Assembly (NCBI GenBank): GCA_046730475.1 | Contig: JBKPIY010000064.1 | Span: 1 to 23,115 of the forward strand | Direction of reading: 5' to 3' | Length of the DNA stretch: 23,115 bases | Origin: JBKPIY01 sp046730475 | Lineage (GTDB): Bacteria > Actinomycetota > Thermoleophilia > Solirubrobacterales > 70-9 | Part shown: positions 7,602-14,274 of the stretch, piece by piece | Numbering within the stretch: the stretch's first letter is position 1 | Layout of the letters: each line of letters begins with the position of its first letter | The notes under the pieces: generated by a model | Told to the model about the DNA's origin: nothing | Database searches by the model: none | What the model saw: only the letters and a program-made list of their open reading frames with translations | Position numbers and translations under genes: made by a program

Positions 7602-8900
7602 CTACGCCGTCTGCTCCCCCAGCGCCTCGTCGGTGCCGACCAGCTCCGCCTCACCGCCGGCGTTGGTTACGAGCATCGGCTTGATGCCCTGCTCGATCGT
7701 CTCCTTGGTAACGACGCATTTGGTGACGTCGCCGCGGGACGGGAGCTCGAACTGGACGTCGAGCAGGGTCTCCTCGAGGATCGAGCGCAGGCCGCGGGCT
7801 CCTGTCTCGCGCTCGAGCGCCTTGTCGGCGATCGCGCCGAGCGAGTCTGGCGCGAACACCAGGTCGATGTCATCGAACTGAAAGAAGCGCCGGAACTGCT
7901 TTACCAGCGCGTTGCGCGGCTCGGTCAGGATCGTGATCAGGTCGTCGCGGGTGAGCTGATGGATTGCGGCGACGACCGGGAGCCGGCCGATGAACTCGGG
8001 GATCAGGCCGTACTCCATCAGGTCCTCGGGAAGCACCTGCTCGAAGTACTCGCCGGTGTCCTTGTCGGCGCTTGAAGTGACCTGGGCGCCGAAGCCGACG
8101 CCGTGGTTCCCGATCCGCCTCTCGATCACCTTGTCGAGCTCGCCGAACGAGCCGCCGCAGACGAAGAGGATGTTCGAGGTGTCGATGGTGAGGAACTCCT
8201 GGTGGGGGTGCTTGCGGCCCCCCTGGGGCGGCACCGAGGCGGTGGTGCCCTCGAGGATCTTCAAGAGCGCCTGCTGGACCCCCTCGCCGGAGACGTCGCG
8301 GGTGATCGACGGGTTGTCCGCCTTGCGGGCGATCTTGTCGATCTCGTCGATGTAGATGATTCCGGTCTCGGCCTTCTTCACGTCGAAGTCGGCGGCCTGG
8401 ATCAGCTTCAGGAGGATGTTCTCGACGTCCTCGCCGACGTAGCCCGCCTCGGTCAGCGCGGTGGCGTCGGCGATCGCGAAGGGGACGTTGAGGATCTTCG
8501 CCAGGGTCTGGGCGAGCAGCGTCTTCCCGCAGCCGGTCGGCCCCAGAAGGAGGATGTTCGACTTCTGCAGCTCGATCTCCCCGTCTTCGCCGGAGCCGTC
8601 GGTGGCCATCTGGACGCGCTTGTAGTGGTTGTAGACGGCGACCGAGAGCGCCCGCTTGGCGCCCTCCTGGCCCACCACGTACTCGTTCAGCACCCCCCAG
8701 ATCTCCTTCGGCTTCGGCAGGTTCTCGAGCTCGAACGACGGGGGCGCGGTGAGCTCCTCGTCGATGATCTCGTTGCAGAGATCGATGCACTCGTCGCAGA
8801 TGTAGACGCCCGGGCCGGCGATCAGCTTCTTCACCTGGCGCTGCGACTTCCCGCAGAAGCTGCAGAGGAGCTGTTCGTTCGATTCGGTGGGACGTGCCAG
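7602..8900 (-). CDS. clpX: ATP-dependent Clp protease ATP-binding subunit ClpX, probable CTG start
   Basis: ClpX is the hexameric AAA+ unfoldase that feeds proteins into ClpP. With a CTG start at 8900 the protein has 432 residues and begins ARPTESNEQLLCSFCGKSQ after the initiator. It then carries the complete four-cysteine zinc-binding domain, CSFC and CDECIDLC. Walker A is LLLGPTGCGKT, Walker B IIYIDEID, and the arginine-rich sensor-2 region is ETGARGLRS. The only other NTG start in this frame is GTG at 8834, which would remove the first CxxC and break the zinc domain. An in-frame TGA at 8907-8909 excludes anything longer. A GGGAG lies about 10 nt before the CTG. The gene follows the M23 peptidase gene on the same strand after 160 bases. 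Apart from the start codon the protein is standard. Confidence 0.95.
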   Translation of the reverse strand: MARPTESNEQLLCSFCGKSQRQVKKLIAGPGVYICDECIDLCNEIIDEELTAPPSFELENLPKPKEIWGVLNEYVVGQEGAKRALSVAVYNHYKRVQMATDGSGEDGEIELQKSNILLLGPTGCGKTLLAQTLAKILNVPFAIADATALTEAGYVGEDVENILLKLIQAADFDVKKAETGIIYIDEIDKIARKADNPSITRDVSGEGVQQALLKILEGTTASVPPQGGRKHPHQEFLTIDTSNILFVCGGSFGELDKVIERRIGNHGVGFGAQVTSSADKDTGEYFEQVLPEDLMEYGLIPEFIGRLPVVAAIHQLTRDDLITILTEPRNALVKQFRRFFQFDDIDLVFAPDSLGAIADKALERETGARGLRSILEETLLDVQFELPSRGDVTKCVVTKETIEQGIKPMLVTNAGGEAELVGTDEALGEQTA

Positions 8901-8909
8901 CGGAACTCA

Positions 8910-8917
8910 ACTCCCTC
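8910..8917 (-). promoter_or_regulatory. Ribosome binding site that decides the clpX CTG start
   Basis: GAGGGAG on the minus strand, ending about 10 nt before the CTG at 8900. It matches the anti-Shine-Dalgarno well. It lies just upstream of the in-frame TGA, so the start must be within the few codons after it, and CTG is the only NTG among them. Confidence 0.55.
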
Positions 8918-8955
8918 GGGTTCGGATTCGCCGGCCGGCGGGCTTCCTCAGTCGA

Positions 8956-8961
8956 AGCTTA
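8956..8961 (-). promoter_or_regulatory. Possible -10 element for clpX
   Basis: TAAGCT on the minus strand, about 55 nt before the CTG start. It would give a leader long enough to carry the GGGAG ribosome-binding site at 8911-8917. No -35 consensus is seen. Confidence 0.25.
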
Positions 8962-9008
8962 GAAGACGCGCGGCTCCTATCTGACGGGTTCGGTTACGCC
9001 GCCGGCGA

Positions 9009-9059
9009 CCGGTTTCCTGCCGCCGCTCACAGCGGGCGGCGGGTGGGAGCCGAAACCGG
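9009..9059 (-). terminator. Two-level hairpin after the M23 peptidase gene
   Basis: The outer arms CCGGTTTC (9009-9016) and GAAACCGG (9052-9059) pair perfectly over 8 bp. Inside, GCCGCCGCT (9019-9027) pairs with AGCGGGCGGC (9031-9040) across a CAC loop with one bulged G. The structure begins directly after the M23 stop and ends about 50 bases before the clpX -10 candidate. It lacks a T-run, so it may be a terminator, an mRNA 3'-end stabiliser or an attenuator of read-through into clpX. Confidence 0.45.
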
Positions 9060-9060
9060 A

Positions 9061-9873
9061 TCAGCTGTAGCGGTCCCAGGCCCCCAGGAAGGGCTCGGGG
9101 TCGATCGGGTGCCCCCGGCGGTGGATCTCGAAATGGAGATGGCAGCCGGGGACGCTGCGGGCGTTGCCGGTCCGCCCCACTTCGCCGACCCGCTCGGCGG
9201 TCGTCACCCGCTCGTTGAGCTTCACCGGCGCCGGTTTCGTCAGGTGAGCGTAGAAGTAGCTGTACCGCTCCTTCGCCCCCTTGATGAGGACGTAGTTCCC
9301 ATACAGCACCGGGTCGTAGCCGCGGCGGACGACCCTCCCGGCGCGAACCGCGTCGAGCCTGGTTCCGCACGCCGCCACCACGTCGAAGCCCTCGTGGACC
9401 CGGCCGCCGTCGCGCGGGGCGCCGAACTCGCCGATCGCGCCGCGGGTGCCGTGGGGCCCGCGGACGGGGAACATGTGGCCGTAGAGCCTGAATCGACCGA
9501 GGGTCAGCGGTGGCGAGCCGGCCCGCCTGGCGAAGCCGCGGTAGGCGCCGTCGGGCGCCGCCTTGCCTCCGGCCGTGACTCCGTCCCAGACGATCCTCTG
9601 GGGGTCACCGGGCTTGACGTCCCCCAGGCCCCAGCGGCGGACGCGCTTGTGATGGCCACGGACCGTCACCACGACGTCGCCCGAGGAATCGGCCCCACCG
9701 CCAAGGGTGAACGAGATCCGCACCCCCTTGGCCGACCCGAAGAACGCTCGCTTGGGACCCACCGATGCGTCCCGCACTGAAAACCCGACGGGCTCGGCGA
9801 GGGCGGCCGGGGTAGCGAGCGCCAGCTCAGCGACCACGATGGCGGCCAGAGCTCGCTTCAAAGGCCCCCGCAT
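9061..9873 (-). CDS. Secreted M23 family (LytM-type) peptidase with FlgD-like domain
   Basis: 270 residues. The N-terminus (MRGPLKRALAAIVVAELALA, then TPAALA) is a signal peptide. Residues about 35-118 form an Ig-like domain of FlgD type, with the segment WDGVTAGGKAAPDGAYRGF typical of such domains. The C-terminal M23 domain holds the zinc ligands H160 and D164 (HEGFD) and H247 (HLHFE), with H210 (YAHL) as the other catalytic-site histidine, so it should be active. Such enzymes cut peptidoglycan cross-bridge or stem peptides; the exact bond cannot be told. ATG at 9873 is the first start after the clpP stop, 17 bases downstream, so it is probably cotranscribed with clpP. Its position between clpP and clpX is unusual, because the product acts outside the cell and the Clp protease inside. 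Confidence 0.9.
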   Translation of the reverse strand: MRGPLKRALAAIVVAELALATPAALAEPVGFSVRDASVGPKRAFFGSAKGVRISFTLGGGADSSGDVVVTVRGHHKRVRRWGLGDVKPGDPQRIVWDGVTAGGKAAPDGAYRGFARRAGSPPLTLGRFRLYGHMFPVRGPHGTRGAIGEFGAPRDGGRVHEGFDVVAACGTRLDAVRAGRVVRRGYDPVLYGNYVLIKGAKERYSYFYAHLTKPAPVKLNERVTTAERVGEVGRTGNARSVPGCHLHFEIHRRGHPIDPEPFLGAWDRYS

Positions 9874-9890
9874 CGAGCCTTGGAGGCCAA

Positions 9891-10475
9891 TCAGCGATGC
9901 TCGATCACGCGGTCGACCAGGTTGTACTGCTTGGCCTCCTCCGCGCTCATGAAGTAGTCCCGCTCGGTGTCCTTGGCGACCTTCTCGAGCTCCTGCCCGG
10001 TGTGCTTGGCGATGATCTCGTCGAGGCGGCGGCGGACGTCGATGATCTCCTTCGCGTGAATCTCGATGTCGGTCGCCTGCCCGGAGAACCCGCCTGAGAC
10101 CTGGTGGATCAGGATCTTCGAGTTCGGCAGCGCCATCCGCTTGCTGTGGGTGCCGCCGGCGAGCAGCAGCGCTCCCATGCTCATCGCCACGCCGACGCAG
10201 ATGGTCTGCACGTCGGGCTTGATGAACTGCATCGCGTCGTAGATCGCGAGGCCCGCATAGACCGAGCCGCCCGGCGTATTGATGTAGATGCTGATGTCCT
10301 TGTCGGGATCCTCGGACTCGAGGTGGATCAGCTGGGCGACGATCAGGTTGGCGATGTCCTCGGTGATCGGCGTGCCGAGGAAGACGATCCGCTCGTTCAG
10401 CAGCCGGGAGTAGATGTCGAACGCCCGCTCGCCGCGGGAGGTCTGCTCGACGACCATGGGGACCAAGGGGGACAT
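9891..10475 (-). CDS. clpP: ATP-dependent Clp protease proteolytic subunit
   Basis: ClpP is the serine peptidase that forms the 14-mer proteolytic chamber served by ClpX. The protein has 194 residues, the usual length. The catalytic triad is S99 (GVAMSMGALLL), H124 (KILIHQVSGG) and D173 (TERDYF). The oxyanion-loop segment NTPGGSV is at 66-72. The start ATG at 10475 gives MSPLVPMVVEQTSRGERAFD; the internal ATG at 10457 (MVVEQTS) is a possible alternative. The open frame extends upstream to 10649, but that part is antisense to the DUF488 gene and unlike ClpP. A TACACT hexamer lies 9 nt before the ATG. Actinobacteria often have two clpP genes; only one is here. The M23 gene follows after 17 bases. 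Confidence 0.97.
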   Translation of the reverse strand: MSPLVPMVVEQTSRGERAFDIYSRLLNERIVFLGTPITEDIANLIVAQLIHLESEDPDKDISIYINTPGGSVYAGLAIYDAMQFIKPDVQTICVGVAMSMGALLLAGGTHSKRMALPNSKILIHQVSGGFSGQATDIEIHAKEIIDVRRRLDEIIAKHTGQELEKVAKDTERDYFMSAEEAKQYNLVDRVIEHR

Positions 10476-10484
10476 CGGCGGCGG

Positions 10485-10490
10485 AGTGTA
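10485..10490 (-). promoter_or_regulatory. Candidate -10 element for clpP
   Basis: TACACT on the minus strand, 9 nt before the ATG at 10475; the implied leader is about 2-3 nt. It sits back to back with the DUF488 promoter candidate in a 36-base divergent gap. No ClgR box, CIRCE or HAIR element was recognised. Confidence 0.45.
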
Positions 10491-10498
10491 CCGAGCGC

Positions 10499-10504
10499 GA
10501 CAAT
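10499..10504 (+). promoter_or_regulatory. Possible -10 element for the DUF488 gene
   Basis: GACAAT, one base from the TACAAT form, ends 7 nt before the TTG at 10512. This is a leaderless-type spacing. Weak by itself. Confidence 0.25.
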
Positions 10505-10511
10505 CCGGCCA

Positions 10512-11066
10512 TTGACGCAGGAGCCGGAGATCCTCACCGTCGGCCACTCCAACCACCAGGAGGAGGACTTTCTGGCCCTTCTCTTGGGCGCTGGGGTGGA
10601 GCTGGTCGCCGACGTGCGCCGCTACCCGCGCTCGCGCCGCCTCCCCCACTTCGAGCGCTCGGCGCTTGCGGCCGCCCTGAGGGAGGCGGGGATCGGCTAC
10701 GAGTGGATGGGCGAGAGCCTCGGCGGCCGCCGCCGGCCGCTACCTGACTCCCCGAACGACGCCTGGGAGACCGACCAGTTCCGCGGCTACGCCGACCACA
10801 TGGCGGGCCCCGAGTTCGCCGCGGGGGTTGTGGAGCTCGAGCGCGTCGCGGCTGAGCGCCGCACGGCGATCATGTGCGCCGAGGCGTGGTGGCCCCGCTG
10901 CCACCGCCGGATGATCGCCGACGCCCTCCTCATCCACGGCTGGCGCGTCCTCCACCTTCGCGGCAACGGAGGCGCCGAGGAGCACCAGCTCACCGACTTC
11001 GCGGTCGTCGACGAAGGCGGCCACCGCCTCACCTACCCCGCACCCCAGACCTCGCTCGATCTCTAG
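10512..11066 (+). CDS. DUF488 domain-containing protein
   Basis: 184 residues, soluble, no signal peptide. It carries the family's markers: ILTVGHSNH near the N-terminus, DVRRYPRSRRLPHF at about 30-43, and CAEAWWPRCHRRMIAD around 119-134. The conserved Cys and His/Arg residues suggest a metal or nucleic-acid site, but no activity has been firmly assigned to the family as I know it. The start is TTG at 10512, which gives LTQEPEILTVGHSN; the open frame runs further upstream but that part is antisense to clpP. It is divergent from clpP, with 36 bases between starts, and convergent with tig, with a 65-base gap holding a small GC-rich hairpin. Confidence 0.85.
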   Translation: MTQEPEILTVGHSNHQEEDFLALLLGAGVELVADVRRYPRSRRLPHFERSALAAALREAGIGYEWMGESLGGRRRPLPDSPNDAWETDQFRGYADHMAGPEFAAGVVELERVAAERRTAIMCAEAWWPRCHRRMIADALLIHGWRVLHLRGNGGAEEHQLTDFAVVDEGGHRLTYPAPQTSLDL

Positions 11067-11113
11067 ATCGGGTCACGGGCCAGGGCTTGGACCGTGCACC
11101 CCTGGATCGGGCG

Positions 11114-11127
11114 ACCCCACGGGGGGT
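11114..11127. terminator. Small GC hairpin between convergent DUF488 and tig
   Basis: ACCCC (11114-11118) pairs with GGGGT (11123-11127) around a four-base loop, within the 65-base gap between two converging stops. Short and without a T-run, so only a weak candidate bidirectional terminator. Confidence 0.25.
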
Positions 11128-11131
11128 GGGC

Positions 11132-12529
11132 TTACTCGCCGGACCCCGGCGTCCACAGGCCGCCCTCGCCGCGCTCCTCGCGCTCCTTCTCGGGAGTCCA
11201 GAGCTTGGCGCGGGCCTCGGCCTGCTCGAGGGGAATGGGATTGGCCTCGGCGACGATCAGGTCGAGGGCCTTGCGGGCGCGGATGTCATCGTGGAGCATC
11301 GCGTCGCGGCCGCTCTTACGAAGCTCGGCCAGGGCCTCGGGCGGCTCAGGGTGGCCGTGGTCCTCGTGGCCGGGGGGAATCTCAAGCGCCTCGAGCATCT
11401 CGTCCTCGCTCACATCGATCCCCTCCGCCTGGGCGACGGCATCGAGGGTGGCCTCGCGGCGGAGCGCGCGCTCGGCGTCCGGCTTCGCCTCGGCGATCAG
11501 CTCGTCGCGGTTCTTGCCCTGCGCCTGGGCGTAGGTGTCGGCGCTGATCCCGCGCTGGGCGAGCGAGCGCTCCAGCCGGCGCCACATCTCCTCGGCCCGG
11601 GCGGTGACGATCGCGTCGGGGAGGTCGACCTCGGCTCGCTCGGCGGCGGCGTCGAGGGCCGCCTCGCGGAACTGTTCGTCGGTGCGCCGCTCGAGAACCT
11701 GGCGGATCCGCGAGGAGATCTCGCCGCGGAGCTCGTCGAGGGTGTCGAACTCCGACGCCTCGGAGGCGAAGTCGTCATCGAGTGAAGGGAGCTCCTTCTC
11801 GCGCACCTCCCGAGCGTCGATTTCGAACTCGGCGGTCTTGCCGCGGAGCTCCTCGGCGGGATACTCGTCGGGGAAGGTGACGGTCGCATGGCGCTCGTCG
11901 CCGGCCTTTGCGCCGGCGAGGGCCTGCTCGAGCTCGGGCAGCACCCGGCCGGCGCCGAGCTCGAGGAGGTAATCGTGGGATTCCCCGCCCTCGAACGGCT
12001 CGCCGTCGACGGTGCCGCGGTAGTCGATCAGGACGACGTCGCCTTCGGTGGCCTCGCGCTCCACCGGCTTCAGGCTCGCGAATCCCTCGCGGAGCCGATC
12101 GAGCTCGGCCTGGACGGCATCGGCCGGGACCTCGACTTCGGCCCGGCCGACCTCGAGGCCCTTGTAGTCACCGAGCCTCGCCGTCGGCCTCACCCCGACC
12201 TCGATCGAGAACCGAAGCGGCTCCCCCGCGGCCGGAAGCTCGCTGAGGTCGACGCTGGGATCGCCGACCGGGTCCACGTCGGCCTCGAGCAGGGCCCGCT
12301 CGTACCAATCGGCCAGCGAGGACTCGAGCGCCTCGCTCAGCACCGCCTCCCGCCCCAAACGCTGGACGACGATCTCGGGCGGGACCTTTCCCTTGCGAAA
12401 GCCGGGCACCCTCATCTCCCGCCCCATCCGGGCGGCGGTGCTCTTGAGTCGGCTCTCGACGTCGGCGGGGTCGACCTCGACCTCCACTCGGGCGCGGGAG
12501 TGGGGAAGCTCGGATACGGTCGTCTGCAT
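11132..12529 (-). CDS. tig: Trigger factor, ribosome-associated chaperone
   Basis: 465 residues from ATG at 12529. The N-terminal ribosome-binding domain carries the signature GFRKGK at 43-48. The FKBP-type peptidyl-prolyl isomerase domain occupies about 155-240 (GDVVLIDYRGTVDGEPFEGG, with LELGAGRVLPELEQAL). The long alpha-helical C-terminal arms follow. The last 24 residues contain LWTP twice (443-446 and 458-461) in an acidic, Gly-rich tail, which is unusual compared with the compact end of E. coli TF. The frame stays open upstream to 12757, but that part is Arg/Ser-rich noise; TAAGGT 10 nt ahead of the ATG and a GAGG close to it support the chosen start. It is the first gene of the chaperone/protease cluster, separated from clpP by DUF488. 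Confidence 0.96.
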   Translation of the reverse strand: MQTTVSELPHSRARVEVEVDPADVESRLKSTAARMGREMRVPGFRKGKVPPEIVVQRLGREAVLSEALESSLADWYERALLEADVDPVGDPSVDLSELPAAGEPLRFSIEVGVRPTARLGDYKGLEVGRAEVEVPADAVQAELDRLREGFASLKPVEREATEGDVVLIDYRGTVDGEPFEGGESHDYLLELGAGRVLPELEQALAGAKAGDERHATVTFPDEYPAEELRGKTAEFEIDAREVREKELPSLDDDFASEASEFDTLDELRGEISSRIRQVLERRTDEQFREAALDAAAERAEVDLPDAIVTARAEEMWRRLERSLAQRGISADTYAQAQGKNRDELIAEAKPDAERALRREATLDAVAQAEGIDVSEDEMLEALEIPPGHEDHGHPEPPEALAELRKSGRDAMLHDDIRARKALDLIVAEANPIPLEQAEARAKLWTPEKEREERGEGGLWTPGSGE

Positions 12530-12539
12530 CGCCTCGCGG

Positions 12540-12545
12540 ACCTTA
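12540..12545 (-). promoter_or_regulatory. Candidate -10 element for tig
   Basis: TAAGGT on the minus strand, ending 10 nt before the ATG at 12529. The same hexamer occurs upstream of the DUF7144 gene. The implied leader is about 3-4 nt. It supports an own promoter for tig in the 182-base gap after the spermidine-synthase-like gene; nothing else is seen in that gap. Confidence 0.45.
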
Positions 12546-12711
12546 GACGACGCCCCGCGCCGGTCCCGTGCCGAGCGGCTTCGCGCCTGGGCTCTGACGG
12601 GGCCGCCGGGCCGGGCCTGGTCCGTTGGGCTCGATCTGCTCGCGGCGCTCGGAGCGGTGGCGGTGTACGCGGCCCGCCGGCTCCGCTCGGCCACCAGCCG
12701 CCGATTGCCGC

Positions 12712-14274
12712 TTAGTGCTGAGCGGCGTAGCCGAGGATCGAGCGATCGGTGAGCCACTCCACCGGGGCGCGGTCGTCCGTGAAGACCTCGCCGCCGGGCA
12801 GGCGGGGGCCGATCCGGGCGGCCTCGATCGCGGCCTGGTTTCGAAGCTCCGGCGGAAGGGCGCGGCGATGGGCCAGCAGGAGATCGCCGGAGGCCGGCCT
12901 GTTGCCGGCGAGCAGCAGGGTGTTAGAGCTCTCGATCGGATCCCGGATCACGATCGGAAACACGTCCGCCATGGTGTGGCCGATCGCCCTCTCGAGGTCA
13001 TCGTTGCCCGCCGGGTGGCCGATGTTGACGACGACGACCCCCCCGGGGGCGAGTCGATCCTCTACCAGCTGGAAGAACTCCCGGGTGGTGAGATAGAAGG
13101 GGATGTAAGGCTGACGGTACGCGTCGAGGACGATCAGGTCGTAGTCGGCGTCGGAGGACCGAAGCCAGGGCCGGGCGTCGGCGGTGTAGGCGTGGAGGCG
13201 ACCGTTGAGCCGGAGGCCGAAATAGCGCTCCCCGAGCTCGGTGAGCTCGCCGTCGATCTCGACCCCGTCGACGGTGACCGTGGGGAAGAAGTGGCCGAAG
13301 CCGCGCTCGGCGGTGCCGGCGGCGTTGCCGAGAATGGCGGCGCGGCGAGGTGGCTCCGGGCGAGCGGCGAAAGGCACAACCAGGAGCCCGTCCCAATACC
13401 TGCCCGTCAGGTAGCTGCCTGGGCGGTACAGCGAATGCACGGCGAGGCCCTCGTTCAACTCCAGGCGACGGTCGCCGTCGGGCTCCTGGACCACGCGCAC
13501 GTACTGCTGCGTCGTTTCCCCCTCCCAGAGGACCTTGTCGCCGTTCTCGGTTGCCCTCACCGTCCCCACCGGGATCGCGATCACGCCGGCGAGCGCGACC
13601 GGGGCCGCCACGTACCGCCAACCCAGGCCCGCCGCGGCCGCCACGGCGAGCAGGATCGCGAGGCTGAGAAAGGTGCGCTGGGTGCCGAGGAAGGGGATCG
13701 CCACCAGGGCCGAGAGCATCGTCCCAACCAGCGAGCCCGCGGTCGACACCGCATACAGGCGCCCCGCGACGGTGCCCGAGTGCTCGACGTCGGGCATCGC
13801 CAGACGCACGGCGTAGGGCGAGCAGGCGCCGAGCAGCACCACCGGCACCGCGATCAGGACGAGCACGCCGAACAGCGAGCCGATGAAGGCGCCGGCGGAG
13901 ATCTCGTCGAGGGCGTCGACCGAGACGTCGAAGAAGGGCCTGGCCGCGAACGGCACCACCGCCAGGAGCACGGACGCCGCCAGCACGAGCAAGCAGAGCC
14001 CGCGCAGGTGGGGATGCCGATCAGCGAGCCGGCCGCCCAGCCAGTAGCCAACTGCAAGCGAGACGAGCACCACGCCGATCGTGTTCGCCCAGACGATCGT
14101 GGAGGCGCCGAAGAAGGGAGCGATCAGCCGGGTGACGGCGATCTCGGCTCCGAGGCTCGCCGAGCCGACAGCGAAGACGAGCAGATAGAGGAAGCGAACG
14201 CTCACCCCTTCGGTCTCAAGCTCAGAAGGGTGCTTGGGAGCGGCGGCGGGCTCCCGCGTCGTGAGCTCCATCAT
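12712..14274 (-). CDS. Membrane-anchored spermidine-synthase-like protein
   Basis: 520 residues. The N-terminal half (about 26-235) has roughly seven hydrophobic segments, starting SVRFLYLLVFAVGSASLGAE and including WANTIGVVLVSLAVGYWLGG. The C-terminal half is a Rossmann methyltransferase-like domain of spermidine-synthase type: RRAAILGNAAGT (310-321), TVDGVEID (334-341) and YDLIVLDAY (378-386). The nucleotide-loop position reads GNAAGT instead of GGGDG, and the aspartate-rich catalytic loop of true polyamine synthases is replaced by DAYRQPYIPF. Polyamine synthesis is therefore unlikely; a methyltransferase-fold with another or no substrate is more probable. The ATG at 14274 overlaps the ctaG stop in ATGA, so the two genes are translationally coupled. 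ATG at 14271 is an alternative. This fused architecture is widespread in bacteria, without a settled role that I know of. Confidence 0.82.
   Translation of the reverse strand: MMELTTREPAAAPKHPSELETEGVSVRFLYLLVFAVGSASLGAEIAVTRLIAPFFGASTIVWANTIGVVLVSLAVGYWLGGRLADRHPHLRGLCLLVLAASVLLAVVPFAARPFFDVSVDALDEISAGAFIGSLFGVLVLIAVPVVLLGACSPYAVRLAMPDVEHSGTVAGRLYAVSTAGSLVGTMLSALVAIPFLGTQRTFLSLAILLAVAAAAGLGWRYVAAPVALAGVIAIPVGTVRATENGDKVLWEGETTQQYVRVVQEPDGDRRLELNEGLAVHSLYRPGSYLTGRYWDGLLVVPFAARPEPPRRAAILGNAAGTAERGFGHFFPTVTVDGVEIDGELTELGERYFGLRLNGRLHAYTADARPWLRSSDADYDLIVLDAYRQPYIPFYLTTREFFQLVEDRLAPGGVVVVNIGHPAGNDDLERAIGHTMADVFPIVIRDPIESSNTLLLAGNRPASGDLLLAHRRALPPELRNQAAIEAARIGPRLPGGEVFTDDRAPVEWLTDRSILGYAAQH

Noticed and set aside
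9061..10512. Single open frame that seems to join a clpP-region sequence to the M23 peptidase
   Set aside because: The upstream part is another frame of clpP; the peptidase has its own ATG and signal peptide at 9873. No fusion.
10458..10530. ClgR, CIRCE or HAIR site controlling clpP
   Set aside because: None of the inverted-repeat patterns known to me for these regulators is present in the divergent gap.
12625..12711. Membrane-helix-like translation (LDLLAALGAVAVYAARRL) on the plus strand in the tig upstream gap
   Set aside because: The frame continues into sequence antisense to a real gene, has no start or ribosome site, and can be explained by GC-rich composition.
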